NCBI RefSeq assembly: GCF_001667945.1
Contig: NZ_LZJK01000079.1
Span: 1 to 38,016 of the forward strand
Length of the DNA stretch: 38,016 nt
Direction of reading: 5' to 3'
Source: Mycolicibacter sinensis
Lineage (GTDB): Bacteria; Actinomycetota; Actinomycetes; Mycobacteriales; Mycobacteriaceae
In this document: positions 16,681 to 26,207 of the stretch, in pieces
How the letters are laid out: each line of letters opens with the position of its first letter
How positions within the stretch are numbered: the stretch's first letter is position 1
The notes under the pieces: generated by a model
The model's database searches: none
Told to the model about the DNA's origin: nothing
What the model saw: only the letters and a program-made list of their open reading frames with translations
Made by a program: the position numbers and the translations under genes

Positions 16681-17282
16681 GCGGCCCGGCCGACACTCCC
16701 GGGTCGCAGGGCGACTTCGAGGCCTACCGGGCCGATATCGAAGCCGCCGAGCGGCGGGTGGCCAGCGAAATCGACCCCGGTGGTAGGGGTTTGGTCGTCG
16801 CGATCGGCGTGTTCGTGTTGCTGGCATCGTTTCTGGCGCCGCACACCGGAGCGGTGCGGGGCTGGGATGTGCTGTTCGCCACCAACGGCGCCGACGAAGC
16901 CCTGGTGACGCTGCCGTCGCGGCTGTTCATGTGGCTGGCGCTGGTGTTCGGGGTTGGGTTCTCGATGCTGGCCCTGCTGACCCGCCGCTGGGCGGTGGCC
17001 TGGGTGGCGCTGGCCGGTTCGGCGGTGGCCAGTGTGGCTGGGCTGCTGGCGGTGTGGTCGCGCCAGACCGTGGTGCAAGGCCATCCGGGTCCCGGGATCG
17101 GCCTGATCCTGGCCTGGATCACGGTGATCGTCCTGACGTTTCATTGGGCCCGGCTGGTGTGGTCGCGCACCGCGCTGCAGTTGGCCGCCGAAGAGCAGCG
17201 CCGCCGCAGCACCGCCCAGCGTCAGGCCCGGGGCCTGCTGGAGGACCTCAGGCGCCCGGAGGACCAGCCGCCGGGCGAGTAG
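16677..17282 (+). CDS. four-helix membrane protein (Rv2732c-like)
   Basis: A 201-residue conserved mycobacterial membrane protein, occupying the Rv2732c position after miaB. Four hydrophobic helices are visible, at about residues 40-58, 81-100, 105-123 and 137-158. They are followed by a charged, probably helical cytoplasmic tail with [20 protein letters not shown]. The GTG start overlaps the miaB stop (16677-16680), so expression is probably coupled to miaB. The last 35 bp overlap the end of the convergent gene. Function is unknown. Confidence 0.85.
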   Translation: MSGPADTPGSQGDFEAYRADIEAAERRVASEIDPGGRGLVVAIGVFVLLASFLAPHTGAVRGWDVLFATNGADEALVTLPSRLFMWLALVFGVGFSMLALLTRRWAVAWVALAGSAVASVAGLLAVWSRQTVVQGHPGPGIGLILAWITVIVLTFHWARLVWSRTALQLAAEEQRRRSTAQRQARGLLEDLRRPEDQPPGE

Positions 17283-17940
17283 CCGCCGGCGCGTCGCGGC
17301 CGTCGCGGCTGCCCCGATAGGCCTGGGCCCGCAGGTCGGCGAGCCATCGGGGACGCAGGCACACCCCGGGCGCAGTGTTCACAATCGGGTCGAACGACAC
17401 GTCCTCGTCGTGATCGAGGCCGGTGAGCACCAGGTGGGCCAGCGGGCGAAATCCCGCCGTGCCGTGGGCCTGCTCGAGTTCGAAGCAGACCCGGTCCTTC
17501 GCGATCTGATCGCGGACGCTGCCCAGCGCCAGCCCGAAGCCCGGGACCGGCGTGGTCAGCCGTGCCCGGAGCCACCAGAGGCTATCCCGGTAGCCCAACG
17601 GCATGAGCGTCGTCATGCTCAGACCCGCCCACGACGCCACCGGCCGCAGCCCCACCGCCCGGCCCAGCACCCCGGAGCCCGCCGAGACCAGCAGGATGTC
17701 CCAGGAGCCGTGGCGGGCTGCCGGCACCCGCAGCGCCAACCCGACGGCGTCGGGCAACGCCCCCGGGGTGCCCGCGCCTTTGGAGATCCGAGCGACGACC
17801 GCCGACGACGCCACGGGCAGGCCCTCGTCGGCGGGGGCGATCCGCTCGAGAAAGCCGGTTGCCAACACCCCGGCCGGATGGAACAGCCGACGGCCCCGCG
17901 CGGCGGCGCCCCAGCGAAACACCGGCGCGGCCGGGGCCAT
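17248..17940 (-). CDS. catalase-fold-like protein, often annotated phosphodiesterase
   Basis: A 230-residue conserved mycobacterial protein of unknown activity. The patterns RLFHPAGVLATGFLERI, ARISKGAGTPGALPDAVGLA and SWDILLVSAGSGVLGRA resemble the N-terminal barrel of catalase-superfamily proteins (RxSKGxGxPxxxPDxxGLAxR). I see no clear catalase haem-ligand Tyr motif. ATG 17940 is chosen because TGATG there couples it to the upstream SRPBCC gene; a GTG at 17967 would add nine residues. Its 3' end overlaps the convergent membrane-protein gene by 35 bp. Assignment as a haem-less catalase relative is inference from pattern only. Confidence 0.6.
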   Translation of the reverse strand: MAPAAPVFRWGAAARGRRLFHPAGVLATGFLERIAPADEGLPVASSAVVARISKGAGTPGALPDAVGLALRVPAARHGSWDILLVSAGSGVLGRAVGLRPVASWAGLSMTTLMPLGYRDSLWWLRARLTTPVPGFGLALGSVRDQIAKDRVCFELEQAHGTAGFRPLAHLVLTGLDHDEDVSFDPIVNTAPGVCLRPRWLADLRAQAYRGSRDGRDAPAATRPAAGPPGA

Positions 17941-18398
17941 CAGCGCCGCGGCACGTCGCCGCGCCACGCGCCGGTCTCCACGGGCACGTTCTCGATGAAG
18001 TCCTTGAACCGCTTGAGGTCCGCGTGGACACGGTGGTCGAGGATGTTCAGCTTGTCGGCGACGTTCTCCACGACGCCATCCGGGTCGATGTCCATCTGGG
18101 TGGTCACCCGGGTGGTGTCCTCGTCGATCTTGTGGAAGGTGACCACACCACCGTGGCGGGGCCCGTTGTCGGATCGCCAGGCCACCCGCTCTTCGGGATG
18201 CTGTTCGGTGATCGTCGCATCGAACTCCCGGGTCGCGGGCCCGACCTTGATCGTCCAGTGCAGGTGCGTGTCGTCGCGCTGCTCTATGCGCTCAACGCCC
18301 TCCATGAACAACGGGAACGACTCGAACTGGGTCCATTGGTTGTAGACCGTCTGGATCGGTCGCTTGACGTCGAGTGCTGCAGTGATATTGCTGGCCAT
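17940..18398 (-). CDS. SRPBCC (START/cyclase-dehydrase-like) protein
   Basis: A 152-residue protein of the polyketide cyclase/dehydrase class of the SRPBCC fold, a hydrophobic ligand-binding cup. It has the family start (ITAALDVKRPIQTVYNQWTQ with FESFPLFMEGVERI), the VAWRSDNGPRHGGVVTFHKI strand pair, the RVTTQMDIDPDGV strand and the long C-terminal helix ending DLKRFKDFIENV. Such proteins bind or shuttle hydrophobic molecules; the ligand is unknown. Translation of the downstream catalase-fold-like gene starts within its stop codon, so the two products probably work together. GGGGG 5-6 nt upstream of the ATG may act as ribosome binding site. Confidence 0.85.
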   Translation of the reverse strand: MASNITAALDVKRPIQTVYNQWTQFESFPLFMEGVERIEQRDDTHLHWTIKVGPATREFDATITEQHPEERVAWRSDNGPRHGGVVTFHKIDEDTTRVTTQMDIDPDGVVENVADKLNILDHRVHADLKRFKDFIENVPVETGAWRGDVPRR

Positions 18399-18472
18399 GA
18401 ATACCCCCAGTGAGATTGGTCCTTGTCACTGTGGGGTTAGCCCGGCGCACCCGAGCGCCAAACATGCCCGGC

Positions 18473-19804
18473 TCAGCGCCGGTTGAGCGCCTGTTCGGCG
18501 GCCTCGGCCCACTGCCGCCACTGCTCGGCGCTGGCGGCGGCCTCGGCGGCCTCCTTCGTCCGGCCGGCGGCCTCCGCCTTTTGTGCCTGACGTTCGAATT
18601 GCTCAGCGCGAGTACGGAATTGGGCGGCGCGGGCCTCGGCCTCCGGGTCCACCCCGGACGCGTCGGCGGCGGCGCCGGCGTCCCGCACCTTCTTCTCCAC
18701 TGTCCGCAGTCGCCGCTCCAGCTCGGCGGCGCGCTCCCGGGGGACCTTGCCGATGGCGTCCCACTTGGTGACGATCGACCGCAGCGCAGCGCGCGCGGCA
18801 TTCTGGTTGGCCGGGTCGATGCGCTCCGCCTCGGCCAGCAGCGCCTCCTTGGCCGTGGCGTTGGCTACCAGCTCGGCGTCGCGTTCGGCGTGGGCGGCGT
18901 TGCGCGCGCCGAAGAACGTGTCTTGGGCGGCCTTGAACCGCTGCCACAGCGCCTCATCGACATCCTTGCTGGCCCGCCCGGCCGCTTTCCAGGTGTTGAG
19001 CAGCTCCCGGAACGCGGCACTGGTGGCCGCCCAGTCGGTGGAGCCGGCCAGCTCCTCAGCGCGCTTGCACAACCGTTCCTTCTCCTCGCGCGCCCCGGCT
19101 CGGCCGCGGTCGAGGTCGGCGAAGTGCGACCCGCGTCGCCGGTTGAATGCGTCCCGGGCCGCCGCGTAGCGCTTCCACAAGGCGTCGTCGGTCTTGCGGT
19201 CCAGCCCGGTGATCGTGCGCCACTCCTCGAGGATGGCTCGCAGCCGATCGCCGGCGACTTTCCACTGCGTGGAGTTCGCGGCCAGCTCCTCGGCCTCGGC
19301 GGCCAGCGCCTCCTTGCGGGCGGTCGCGGCGGCTCGTTGCTCGTCCCGCTGCGCCCGGTTGGCGGCGGCGACGGCGTCGGCGCGCTCGCTGACCGCGGCG
19401 ATGCGGGCCGCCAGGGCATCGATGTCGCCGAGCACATTTGCCGTCGGCAATGACTCGGCCAGCGCGGTCGCCGAGGCCTTGATCTTGCGGGCGTCGCCGC
19501 TTCCCGAGGCCAGGCGCTCCTCGAGCAGGGTGATTTCGGTGCTCAAATCGTCGAACCGCCGGCCGAAGTGCGCGAACGCGGCCTCGGGGTCGCCGGCCTG
19601 CCAGGAGCCGATCTGTCGCTCGCCGGCCGAGGTAACGAGCCATACCGTGCCGTCAGCGTCGACCCGTCCGAAGCGGTGCGGATCGCCGGTCGGCGGGGCG
19701 GCGACCACCGGGCCAGGCCGGGCGCCCGGTTTGGGACCGGGACGCGGCCCCGGGCGGGGGCCCGGGCGTGGAGCGGGGGCGGACGAACCGCTGTCGATGG
19801 TCAT
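18473..19804 (-). CDS. DUF349 repeat coiled-coil protein (Rv2731-like)
   Basis: A 443-residue protein corresponding to Rv2731. A Pro/Gly/Arg-rich N-terminus ([19 protein letters not shown]) precedes a small domain around [20 protein letters not shown]. Three DUF349 repeats follow, each a W-x-RF helical unit: about [40 protein letters not shown] and [20 protein letters not shown]. The C-terminus is an Ala/Glu-rich coiled coil ending in LNRR. DUF349 proteins have no settled function in actinobacteria. ATG 19804 (MTIDSG) is preferred over further upstream GTGs. The gene is divergent from the DMT transporter across the repeat array. Confidence 0.88.
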   Translation of the reverse strand: MTIDSGSSAPAPRPGPRPGPRPGPKPGARPGPVVAAPPTGDPHRFGRVDADGTVWLVTSAGERQIGSWQAGDPEAAFAHFGRRFDDLSTEITLLEERLASGSGDARKIKASATALAESLPTANVLGDIDALAARIAAVSERADAVAAANRAQRDEQRAAATARKEALAAEAEELAANSTQWKVAGDRLRAILEEWRTITGLDRKTDDALWKRYAAARDAFNRRRGSHFADLDRGRAGAREEKERLCKRAEELAGSTDWAATSAAFRELLNTWKAAGRASKDVDEALWQRFKAAQDTFFGARNAAHAERDAELVANATAKEALLAEAERIDPANQNAARAALRSIVTKWDAIGKVPRERAAELERRLRTVEKKVRDAGAAADASGVDPEAEARAAQFRTRAEQFERQAQKAEAAGRTKEAAEAAASAEQWRQWAEAAEQALNRR

Positions 19805-20199
19805 CGCTGTCGTCACCTCACCCTTCGCGGTAGACCCGCGCATCTGCCGCGCACCGCGGCGCCTTCGATCTGCCTAGAAGTATCCAAGCGTATTCAAGCA
19901 GTTACCCGCCATGCTGCACCGCCAACTCGGCGGTTCAGCGAGGCTCGACGGAGGAGAGCCGACGCTGGGAGCGCCGTGTGGGCCGGGCGGTTCAGCGAGG
20001 CTCGACGGAGGAGAGCCGACGCTGGGAGCGCCGTGTGGGCCGGGCGGTTCAGCGAAGCTCGACGGAGGAAAGCCGACGCTGGGAGCGCCGTGTGGGCCGG
20101 GCGGTTCAGCGAGGCTCGACGCAGGAGAGCCGACGCTGGGTAGCCTGTGCGATCGCGGTCGGTGTCATCTCCGGGACCGCCGACTTGGGGAGGCCGCCA
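19805..20199. other. 395-bp intergenic region with repeats
   Basis: There is no convincing gene. It holds a short direct repeat GTATCCAAGC/GTATTCAAGC (19880-19899), then the 57-bp tandem array (19931-20140), then about 60 bp before the GTG of the first DMT transporter. The region is divergent, so promoters for both flanking genes should lie here, but none is clear. Confidence 0.7.
19931..20140 (+). repeat. 57-bp tandem repeat array, 3.7 copies (VNTR/MIRU-like)
   Basis: Copies start at 19931, 19988, 20045 and 20102; the fourth is cut after 39 bp. The first two copies are identical. The third differs at two positions, and the fourth has one change (G to C). Each unit begins CGGTTCAGCGAGGCTCGACG and ends in GTGTGGGCCGGG. 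The 57-bp period is a multiple of three, so all frames stay open through the array, but no protein is implied. No spacers intervene, so it is not CRISPR. One diverged core lies at 2520-2551. Confidence 0.95.
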
Positions 20200-21078
20200 G
20201 TGGCGAAAGAGACCGTCGTCGTCTTGCTCGCGCTCGGTGCGGCGCTTTTCGTCGCGATCAGTGACGTGATCCACCAGCGCAGCGCGCACCGGGTCGCCGA
20301 CGAGTCGATCGGCCACCTCGGGCTGTTCGCCCGGTTGCTGGCCGACCGGCGCTGGTGGCTGGGCAGCCTGGTGGCCGCAGCGGGTTTCGTCCTGCAGGCT
20401 GTCGCGCTCGGCCTGGGTTCGGTGCTGCTGGTGGAGTCGCTGCTGGTGACGTCGTTGCTGTTCGCGCTGCCGATCAGCGCCCGGCAGACCGGGCGGCGGC
20501 TGGGCCGGTCGGTCTGGGTGTGGGCGGCGCTGCTGGTCGCCGCCGAGACGGTGATCATCACCGTCGGTCATCCCACGGCGGGGCAGGCCCGGGCCTCGTT
20601 CGACACCTGGTTCTGGGTGATCGCCGCCCTGGGGCCGGCGGTGGTGCTGTGCGTGGCCGGAGCACGCGTCGCGACGGGGCGGGTGGAGGCAGTGCTGCTC
20701 GCGGCGGCGTCGGCCATGTCCTGGGGCGTCGTCGCCGTGCTGACCAAGGGCGTCGTCGAGTTGCTCGGCCACGGGCTGCGACCGCTGCTCGCCTCGCCGG
20801 AGCTGTATGCGTGGGCGGCGCTCGCGGTAGCCGGTACCGTGTTCCAGCAGTCGTCGTTTCGCGCCGGGGCACTGACCGCCTCCTTGCCGACGATGACGGT
20901 GCTGGAGCCGACAGTGGCTGCGGCGCTGGGAGTGGTGCTGCTCGGTGAGGTGGTACGGCCCGGCCCGGGCGGCGGGTTCTTGCTGACCGTGGCGCTGGTG
21001 GTGCTGGTCGTCGCGGTCGCGGTGCTGTCGCGTGGTGAAGCGGTCGTGGACGACGATCCCGCCGTCGGGGCGGCCTAG
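20200..21078 (+). CDS. DMT-superfamily (EamA-like) membrane transporter, copy 1
   Basis: A 292-residue protein with about ten predicted membrane helices and little loop sequence. It is the first of two adjacent paralogues. Shared signatures are AISDVIHQRSAHR near the N-terminus and VFQQSSFRAGALTASLPTMT near residue 215. These drug/metabolite-type proteins resemble Rv2729c of M. tuberculosis; substrate is unknown. The GTG at 20200 places MAKETVVVLLALGAALF at the N-terminus as in the paralogue. An in-frame extension into the repeat array is possible but not believable. Confidence 0.82.
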   Translation: MAKETVVVLLALGAALFVAISDVIHQRSAHRVADESIGHLGLFARLLADRRWWLGSLVAAAGFVLQAVALGLGSVLLVESLLVTSLLFALPISARQTGRRLGRSVWVWAALLVAAETVIITVGHPTAGQARASFDTWFWVIAALGPAVVLCVAGARVATGRVEAVLLAAASAMSWGVVAVLTKGVVELLGHGLRPLLASPELYAWAALAVAGTVFQQSSFRAGALTASLPTMTVLEPTVAAALGVVLLGEVVRPGPGGGFLLTVALVVLVVAVAVLSRGEAVVDDDPAVGAA

Positions 21079-21134
21079 CGTCGCCCGGTTGCCACCCGGC
21101 CGGCGGTATTCTTGCGCGATCGTAGGGAGGGACC

Positions 21135-22052
21135 ATGTCCACAGGGAATGTCATCGCGGCGCTGCTCGCGCTGTGCGCCGCGCTGGCGTCCGCGATCGGC
21201 GACGTGATCCGCCAGCGGTCCGCCCAGGAGATCACCGATCAACAGGTCGGGCATCTGCAGCTGTTCTGGTTGTCGCTGCGCGACCTGCGCTGGTGGGGCG
21301 GCGGCGCCGCCGCGGTGGCCAATTACGCGCTGCAAGCGGTGGCGTTGGCGGTGGGCTCGGTGATGCTGGTGACCGGGCTGCAGGTGACCGCGCTGCTGTT
21401 CGCCCTGCCGCTCTACGCCTGGCTGACCCATCGCCGGGTGAGCAACTGGGAGTGGATGTGGGCCGTGCTGCTGGCCGCGGCGCTGGCGGTGGTGGTGGTC
21501 GTCGGCGACCCGACCGAGGGCAAACAGCATGCGCCGGCGGCCACCTGGATCGTGACGTCGGTGGTGGTGGCCGCGGTGCTGGTGGGCTGCACGCTGGCCG
21601 CCCGGATCTATCGGGGCCGGCCGGCGGCGGCGGTGCTGCTGGCGGTGGTGGCCGGCACCTCGCTGGCGGTGTTCGCGCTGCTGACCAAGGTCCTCGTCGA
21701 GGTGCTCAAGGCCGACGGTTTCGCCGCGGTGCTGCGGGCGCCGGCGCTGGTGCCGTGGCTGGCCGCGACGCTGGCCGGGATGATCTTCCAACAGTCGGCG
21801 TTTCGGGCCGGGGCGCTGACCGCGTCGATGCCGACGATGATCGTGGCCAAACCGCTGGTGGCCACCGCGCTGGGCGTGCTGCTGCTCAACGAGCACATCC
21901 AGGCCGGCGGCGCCGAGGACGTCGCGGTGCTCATCGGGGCGGCGCTGATCATCATCTCCACGGCGGCGCTGGCCCGCGGTGAGGCCGCCACCATCGTCGC
22001 CGACGCCGGAGGCGCCGACCTGGCGCCGGTGACGGCTCCGACGAGCCACTAA
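21135..22052 (+). CDS. DMT-superfamily (EamA-like) membrane transporter, copy 2
   Basis: A 305-residue paralogue of the preceding gene with the same ten-helix layout. Matching signatures are AIGDVIRQRSAQE, LAVGSVMLVTGLQVTALLFA and FQQSAFRAGALTASMPTM. It begins 56 bp after the first copy stops. AGGGAGGG (21123-21130) gives a strong ribosome binding site for the ATG, and TATTCT at 21107-21112 may be a separate -10 box. The LigB-like gene follows 10 bp downstream, so this copy may head the run to hflX. Confidence 0.85.
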   Translation: MSTGNVIAALLALCAALASAIGDVIRQRSAQEITDQQVGHLQLFWLSLRDLRWWGGGAAAVANYALQAVALAVGSVMLVTGLQVTALLFALPLYAWLTHRRVSNWEWMWAVLLAAALAVVVVVGDPTEGKQHAPAATWIVTSVVVAAVLVGCTLAARIYRGRPAAAVLLAVVAGTSLAVFALLTKVLVEVLKADGFAAVLRAPALVPWLAATLAGMIFQQSAFRAGALTASMPTMIVAKPLVATALGVLLLNEHIQAGGAEDVAVLIGAALIIISTAALARGEAATIVADAGGADLAPVTAPTSH

Positions 22053-22062
22053 CTTTGGTGCC

Positions 22063-22731
22063 GTGCTGGGCGGACTAGCGATCATCCCGTCGGCGCCGCT
22101 GCTGGTGCCCGAACTGGCCGGTAGCGCTCCCGAGGCGGCCGAGCTGCGGGCCGCGGCCCTGGCCGCCGCCGAATCGCTGCCGGCGCGCTGGGTGGCGGTG
22201 GGTGCCGGAGCCGACGGAGTATTCGGGCCCGACGCTGCCGGCAGCTTCGCGGGATTCGGCGCCGACGTGCCGGTGCGGCTGTCACCGGCCGCCGACCGGC
22301 CCACCGATCTGCCGCTGTGCGCCCTGGTCGCCGGGTGGGTGCGCGGGCGGCTCCGGCCGGAGGCCGCGATCGTGGTGCACGCCTACACCGAGCCGGCGGC
22401 GGCGCTGGCCGCCGGCCGTCGGCTGCGCGCCGAGATCGAGCAGTCACCCGAGCCGATCGGGGTGCTGGTGCTCGCCGACGGCGCCACCACCTTGACCCCG
22501 GCGGCACCGGGCGGGCATCACCCGGCCGACGTCGATCTCCAGCGGGCCCTCGACGACGCCCTGGCCGGCGGCGACGTCGCCGCACTGGCCGCCTTGCCGC
22601 CGCAGATCGTCGGGCGGGCGGCATTCGCGGCGCTGGCGGGGCTGGCGGCGACCCCGCCGCGCGCGGTCACCCAGCTCTACCGCGACGCCCCCTACGGGGT
22701 CGGCTACTTCGTCGGGAGCTGGCAGCCGTGA
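22063..22731 (+). CDS. LigB-like class III extradiol dioxygenase superfamily protein (Rv2728c-like)
   Basis: A 222-residue Ala-rich protein in the Rv2728c position next to miaA. Its opening [19 protein letters not shown], the [10 protein letters not shown]-terminus and the overall plan match actinobacterial proteins assigned to the class III extradiol dioxygenase B-subunit fold. Metal-ligand histidines typical of active LigB enzymes are not obvious, apart from a [11 protein letters not shown] segment, so enzymatic activity is doubtful. GTG start 22063. The stop overlaps the miaA GTG by 4 bp, so the two are coupled. Confidence 0.75.
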   Translation: MLGGLAIIPSAPLLVPELAGSAPEAAELRAAALAAAESLPARWVAVGAGADGVFGPDAAGSFAGFGADVPVRLSPAADRPTDLPLCALVAGWVRGRLRPEAAIVVHAYTEPAAALAAGRRLRAEIEQSPEPIGVLVLADGATTLTPAAPGGHHPADVDLQRALDDALAGGDVAALAALPPQIVGRAAFAALAGLAATPPRAVTQLYRDAPYGVGYFVGSWQP

Positions 22732-23657
22732 GGCCGATCGCGGTCGTCGGGCCGACCGGCACCGGCAAGTCGCAGCTCGCGCTGGAGCTCGCCGAAGCGC
22801 TGGGCGAATCGGGGAAATCGGCGGAGATCGTCAATGCCGACGCCATGCAGCTCTACCGCGGCATGGACATCGGCACCGCCAAGCTGCCGCCCAGCCAGCG
22901 CTGCGGCATCCCGCACCACCAGCTCGACGTCCTCGACGTCACCGCGACCGCGACCGTGGCCCGCTACCAGCAGGCCGCGGCCGCCGACGTCGAGGCGATC
23001 GCGGGGCGTGGCGCGGTACCGATCATCGTCGGCGGGTCGATGCTCTACCTGCAGGCCCTGCTCGACGACTGGTCCTTTCCGGCCACCGATCCGGCGGTGC
23101 GGGCCCGCTACGAGCAGCGGCTGGCCGACGTCGGGGTGGCCGCGCTGCACGCCGAACTGGCGGTGGCCGACCCGGCCGCCGCGGCGGCGATCCTGCCCAC
23201 CGACGGCCGGCGCATCGTGCGGGCGCTGGAGGTGGTCGAGCTGACCGGTCGCCCGTTCGCCGCCTCCGCGCCCAGCATCGGCGATCCGCGCTGGGACACC
23301 GTCATCATCGGATTGGACTGCGACACCGCCGTTCTTGATGAACGGCTGGCCGCTCGCACCGAGACCATGTTCGCCCAGGGGCTGGTAGCCGAGGTGCAGA
23401 CCCTGCTGGCGGCTGGGTTGCGCGACGGGGTCACCGCGGCCCGGGCGCTGGGCTACGCCCAGGTGATCGCCGCGCTCGATGCGGGCGGCGGCGAGGCCGA
23501 TCTGGCGGCGGCGCGCGAGCAGACCTTCATCGGTACCCGCCGCTACGTGCGCCGGCAGCGGTCCTGGTTCCGCCGCGATCACCGCATCACCTGGTTGGAC
23601 GGTGCGGCCGACGGCCTGCTCGACGCGGCACTGGCCGCGTGGCGGCACGTATCCTGA
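22728..23657 (+). CDS. miaA: tRNA dimethylallyltransferase MiaA
   Basis: MiaA transfers the dimethylallyl group to A37 of tRNAs reading U-starting codons; MiaB then methylthiolates it. The 309-residue product has P-loop GPTGTGKS (residues 8-15) and [17 protein letters not shown], the catalytic Asp/Thr region. It also has the IPHHQLDV segment, [14 protein letters not shown] and the C-terminal [20 protein letters not shown], which binds the anticodon loop. The GTG start overlaps the previous gene (GTGA). dapF starts 4 bp after its stop. Confidence 0.96.
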   Translation: MRPIAVVGPTGTGKSQLALELAEALGESGKSAEIVNADAMQLYRGMDIGTAKLPPSQRCGIPHHQLDVLDVTATATVARYQQAAAADVEAIAGRGAVPIIVGGSMLYLQALLDDWSFPATDPAVRARYEQRLADVGVAALHAELAVADPAAAAAILPTDGRRIVRALEVVELTGRPFAASAPSIGDPRWDTVIIGLDCDTAVLDERLAARTETMFAQGLVAEVQTLLAAGLRDGVTAARALGYAQVIAALDAGGGEADLAAAREQTFIGTRRYVRRQRSWFRRDHRITWLDGAADGLLDAALAAWRHVS

Positions 23658-23661
23658 GCAC

Positions 23662-24540
23662 ATGCTTTTCGCCAAGGGTCACGGCACCCAGAACGACTTC
23701 GTTGTGTTGCCGGACCTGGGCGCGGAACTGAATCTGACGGCTGCCGCGGTGGCCGCCGTCTGCGACCGGCGCCGCGGGCTGGGCGCCGACGGCCTGTTGC
23801 GGGTCACCACCGCCGGCGCCGCGGCGAGCGCCGGTGTGCTCGACCAGCTGCCCGAAGGGGTGGCGGCCGAAGACTGGTTCATGGACTACCGCAACGCTGA
23901 CGGATCGGTGGCCGAGATGTGCGGCAACGGGGTCCGGGTGTTCGCCCACTACCTGCGGGCCGCCGGCCTGGAATCGGCCGACGCGTTCGTCGTGGGGTCG
24001 CTGGCCGGGCCGCGTCCGGTGACCGTGCACCACGCAGACGACGTTCGGGCCGAGGTCACCGTCGACATGGGCAAACCTAACCGGCTCGGCAGCGGGGGGC
24101 CGGCGTTCGACGCCGTGGTCGGGGGGCGGCGGTTCGCCGGGCTGGGTGTCGACGTCGGCAACCCGCACCTGGCGTGTGTGGATCCGGCACTGTCGGTCGC
24201 GGAGCTGGCCGCGCTGGACGTCGCCGGCCCGGTGTCGTTCGACGCCGCCCAGTTTCCCGACGGGGTGAACGTGGAGATCGTGACCGCGGCGCGTGACGGC
24301 GCGGTGGCGATGCGGGTGCATGAGCGCGGGGTGGGGGAGACCCGGTCCTGCGGCACCGGCACGGTGGCCGCAGCGGTGGCCGCGTTGGCTCACGCCGGCG
24401 CCTCGACCGGCACCCTGCGCGTCGACATCCCGGGTGGCCAGGTCGCCGTGACCGTCACCGAGGCCACCAGCTACCTGCGTGGCCCGTCGGAACTGGTGGC
24501 GCGCGGTGACATCGCACCGGCGTGGTGGGCGGCGCAGTGA
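23662..24540 (+). CDS. dapF: diaminopimelate epimerase DapF
   Basis: Converts LL- to meso-diaminopimelate for peptidoglycan and lysine. The two catalytic cysteines are visible: Cys87 in [14 protein letters not shown] and Cys230 in [11 protein letters not shown]. The N-terminal [16 protein letters not shown] is typical. An actinobacterial insertion lies around residues 50-72, before [11 protein letters not shown]. It is 292 residues long. TATCCT (23650-23655), 6 nt before the ATG, could be an internal leaderless promoter, although the gene also lies in the miaA transcript. Its stop overlaps the hflX start. Confidence 0.96.
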   Translation: MLFAKGHGTQNDFVVLPDLGAELNLTAAAVAAVCDRRRGLGADGLLRVTTAGAAASAGVLDQLPEGVAAEDWFMDYRNADGSVAEMCGNGVRVFAHYLRAAGLESADAFVVGSLAGPRPVTVHHADDVRAEVTVDMGKPNRLGSGGPAFDAVVGGRRFAGLGVDVGNPHLACVDPALSVAELAALDVAGPVSFDAAQFPDGVNVEIVTAARDGAVAMRVHERGVGETRSCGTGTVAAAVAALAHAGASTGTLRVDIPGGQVAVTVTEATSYLRGPSELVARGDIAPAWWAAQ

Positions 24541-25937
24541 GCTATCCGGAGATCCCCAGCACCGGTGAGCTCGCCCTCGACGACCGTTCGGCGCTGCGCC
24601 GGGTCGCGGGGCTGTCCACCGAACTCGCCGACGTCTCCGAGGTCGAGTACCGCCAACTGCGCCTGGAGCGGGTGGTGCTGGTCGGCGTGTGGACCGAGGG
24701 CAGCGCCGCCGAGGCCGACGCCAGCATGGTGGAGCTGGCGGCGCTGGCCGAAACCGCCGGCTCGGAGGTGCTTGAAGGGCTGATCCAGCGTCGGGACCGG
24801 CCCGACCCGTCGACCTATATCGGCTCCGGGAAAGCCGTCGAGTTGCGTGAGGTGGTGCTGGCCACCGGTGCCGACACCGTCATCTGCGATGGCGAGCTGT
24901 CCCCGGCGCAGCTGACTGCGCTGGAAAAGGCGGTCAAAGTCAAGGTGATCGACCGCACCGCGCTGATCCTGGACATCTTCGCCCAGCACGCCACCAGCGC
25001 CGAAGGCAAGGCCCAGGTGGCGCTGGCGCAGATGCAGTACATGCTGCCGCGGCTGCGCGGCTGGGGTGAGTCGATGTCGCGGCAGGCCGGCGGCCGGGCC
25101 GGCGGCAGCGGCGGCGGGGTGGGGTTGCGCGGCCCCGGCGAGACCAAAATCGAAACCGACCGCCGCCGGATCCGGGAGCGGATGGCCAAGCTGCGCCGCG
25201 AGATCAAGGCGATGAAGCAGGTGCGCGACACCCAACGCAGCCGCCGCCTGCACAGCGACGTCCCGTCGGTGGCGATCGTGGGCTACACCAACGCCGGCAA
25301 GTCCAGTCTGCTCAACGCGCTGACCGGCGCCGGGGTGCTGGTTCAAGACGCGCTGTTCGCCACGCTCGAACCCACCACGCGCCGTGGGTATTTCGAGGAC
25401 GACCGCCCGTTCGTGCTGACCGACACCGTTGGTTTCGTGCGGCATCTGCCAACCCAATTGGTGGAGGCGTTCCGTTCCACGCTGGAGGAAGTCGCCGACG
25501 CCGATCTACTGGTGCATGTGGTCGACGGCGCCGACCCCACCCCACTGGCTCAGATCAGCGCGGTCCGCCAGGTGGTCTCCGAGGTGATCGCCGAGCGCGA
25601 CGGTACACCGGCACCGGAACTGCTGGTGGTCAACAAGATCGACGCCGCCGGGGATCTGGCGTTGGCCCAGCTGCGCCGCGCGCTGCCGGAGGCGGTCTTC
25701 GTCTCGGCGCGCACCGGTGACGGTATCGACGCGCTGCGCCACCGGATGGCACAGCTGGTGGCGCCGGTCGACACCGCCGTAGACGTGGTCATCCCTTACC
25801 GCCGTGGCGATTTGGTGGCGCGGGTGCACGAGCAGGGCAGAGTTCAGCACACCGAGCACAGTGAGGGCGGTACCCGGATCCGCGCGCGGGTCCCGGCCGC
25901 GCTGGCGGCCAGCCTGGCCGAATTCGCCCAGTCGTAG
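24537..25937 (+). CDS. hflX: ribosome-associated GTPase HflX
   Basis: A GTPase that binds 50S/70S ribosomes and splits stalled ones; in mycobacteria it is linked to hypoxia and macrolide tolerance. The N-terminal HflX domain ([20 protein letters not shown]; the glycine-rich [20 protein letters not shown] linker) precedes the G domain. G1 is GYTNAGKSS near residue 249, G3 DTVGF near 296 and G4 NKID at 366. Start GTG 24537 overlaps the dapF stop by 4 bp (GTGA); an in-frame GTG at 24522 is possible. Length 466 residues. Confidence 0.95.
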   Translation: MSYPEIPSTGELALDDRSALRRVAGLSTELADVSEVEYRQLRLERVVLVGVWTEGSAAEADASMVELAALAETAGSEVLEGLIQRRDRPDPSTYIGSGKAVELREVVLATGADTVICDGELSPAQLTALEKAVKVKVIDRTALILDIFAQHATSAEGKAQVALAQMQYMLPRLRGWGESMSRQAGGRAGGSGGGVGLRGPGETKIETDRRRIRERMAKLRREIKAMKQVRDTQRSRRLHSDVPSVAIVGYTNAGKSSLLNALTGAGVLVQDALFATLEPTTRRGYFEDDRPFVLTDTVGFVRHLPTQLVEAFRSTLEEVADADLLVHVVDGADPTPLAQISAVRQVVSEVIAERDGTPAPELLVVNKIDAAGDLALAQLRRALPEAVFVSARTGDGIDALRHRMAQLVAPVDTAVDVVIPYRRGDLVARVHEQGRVQHTEHSEGGTRIRARVPAALAASLAEFAQS

Positions 25938-25993
25938 CGTCGCTCCCGGCGTGTGATCGGTCACAAGCGTTCGGGCTGCGCGGGCCGGTGCGC

Positions 25994-26207
25994 TAGGCTG
26001 ACGATCAACGCTGGCATCACATGACGCCGGCACGTCGTGGAACGCTTACTCACCGCCGACATCTCGGTGAACGGTGCGATCAGAGCACAAGGTCTTCTCG
26101 CGGCGATCGATTTTGCCCACCGGCAATCTCGCCACTTTGCGCCGCCAACGGCTCGACCTCGTCGTCACGGCTGGCTGCGCACCCGATGCCGGAAAGGCAC
26201 CGCCCTC
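25994..26207 (+). promoter_or_regulatory. promoter and long 5' leader of the DEAD-box helicase gene
   Basis: A -10-like TAGGCT (25994-25999) lies 208 bp before the helicase ATG, which predicts a leader of about 200 nt. Bases 26037-26207 have no stop in the helicase frame, so an extended protein from a GTG at 26037 is formally possible. However, GGAAAGG (26191-26197) marks the ATG at 26208. Long leaders are common on cold-shock DEAD-box helicase mRNAs. No known riboswitch was recognised. Confidence 0.4.

Noticed and set aside
19931..20140. Possible CRISPR array
   Set aside because: The repeats are directly adjacent with no unique spacers, and there are no cas genes nearby.
19568..20143. Open frame translating the tandem array as 19-residue repeats
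   Set aside because: The frame is open only because the period is 57 bp. It begins antisense to the DUF349 gene and has no start signal or recognisable domain.
19978..20199. N-terminal extension of the first DMT transporter into the repeats
   Set aside because: The extension is Arg-rich repeat translation. The GTG at 20200 aligns with the start of the neighbouring paralogue.
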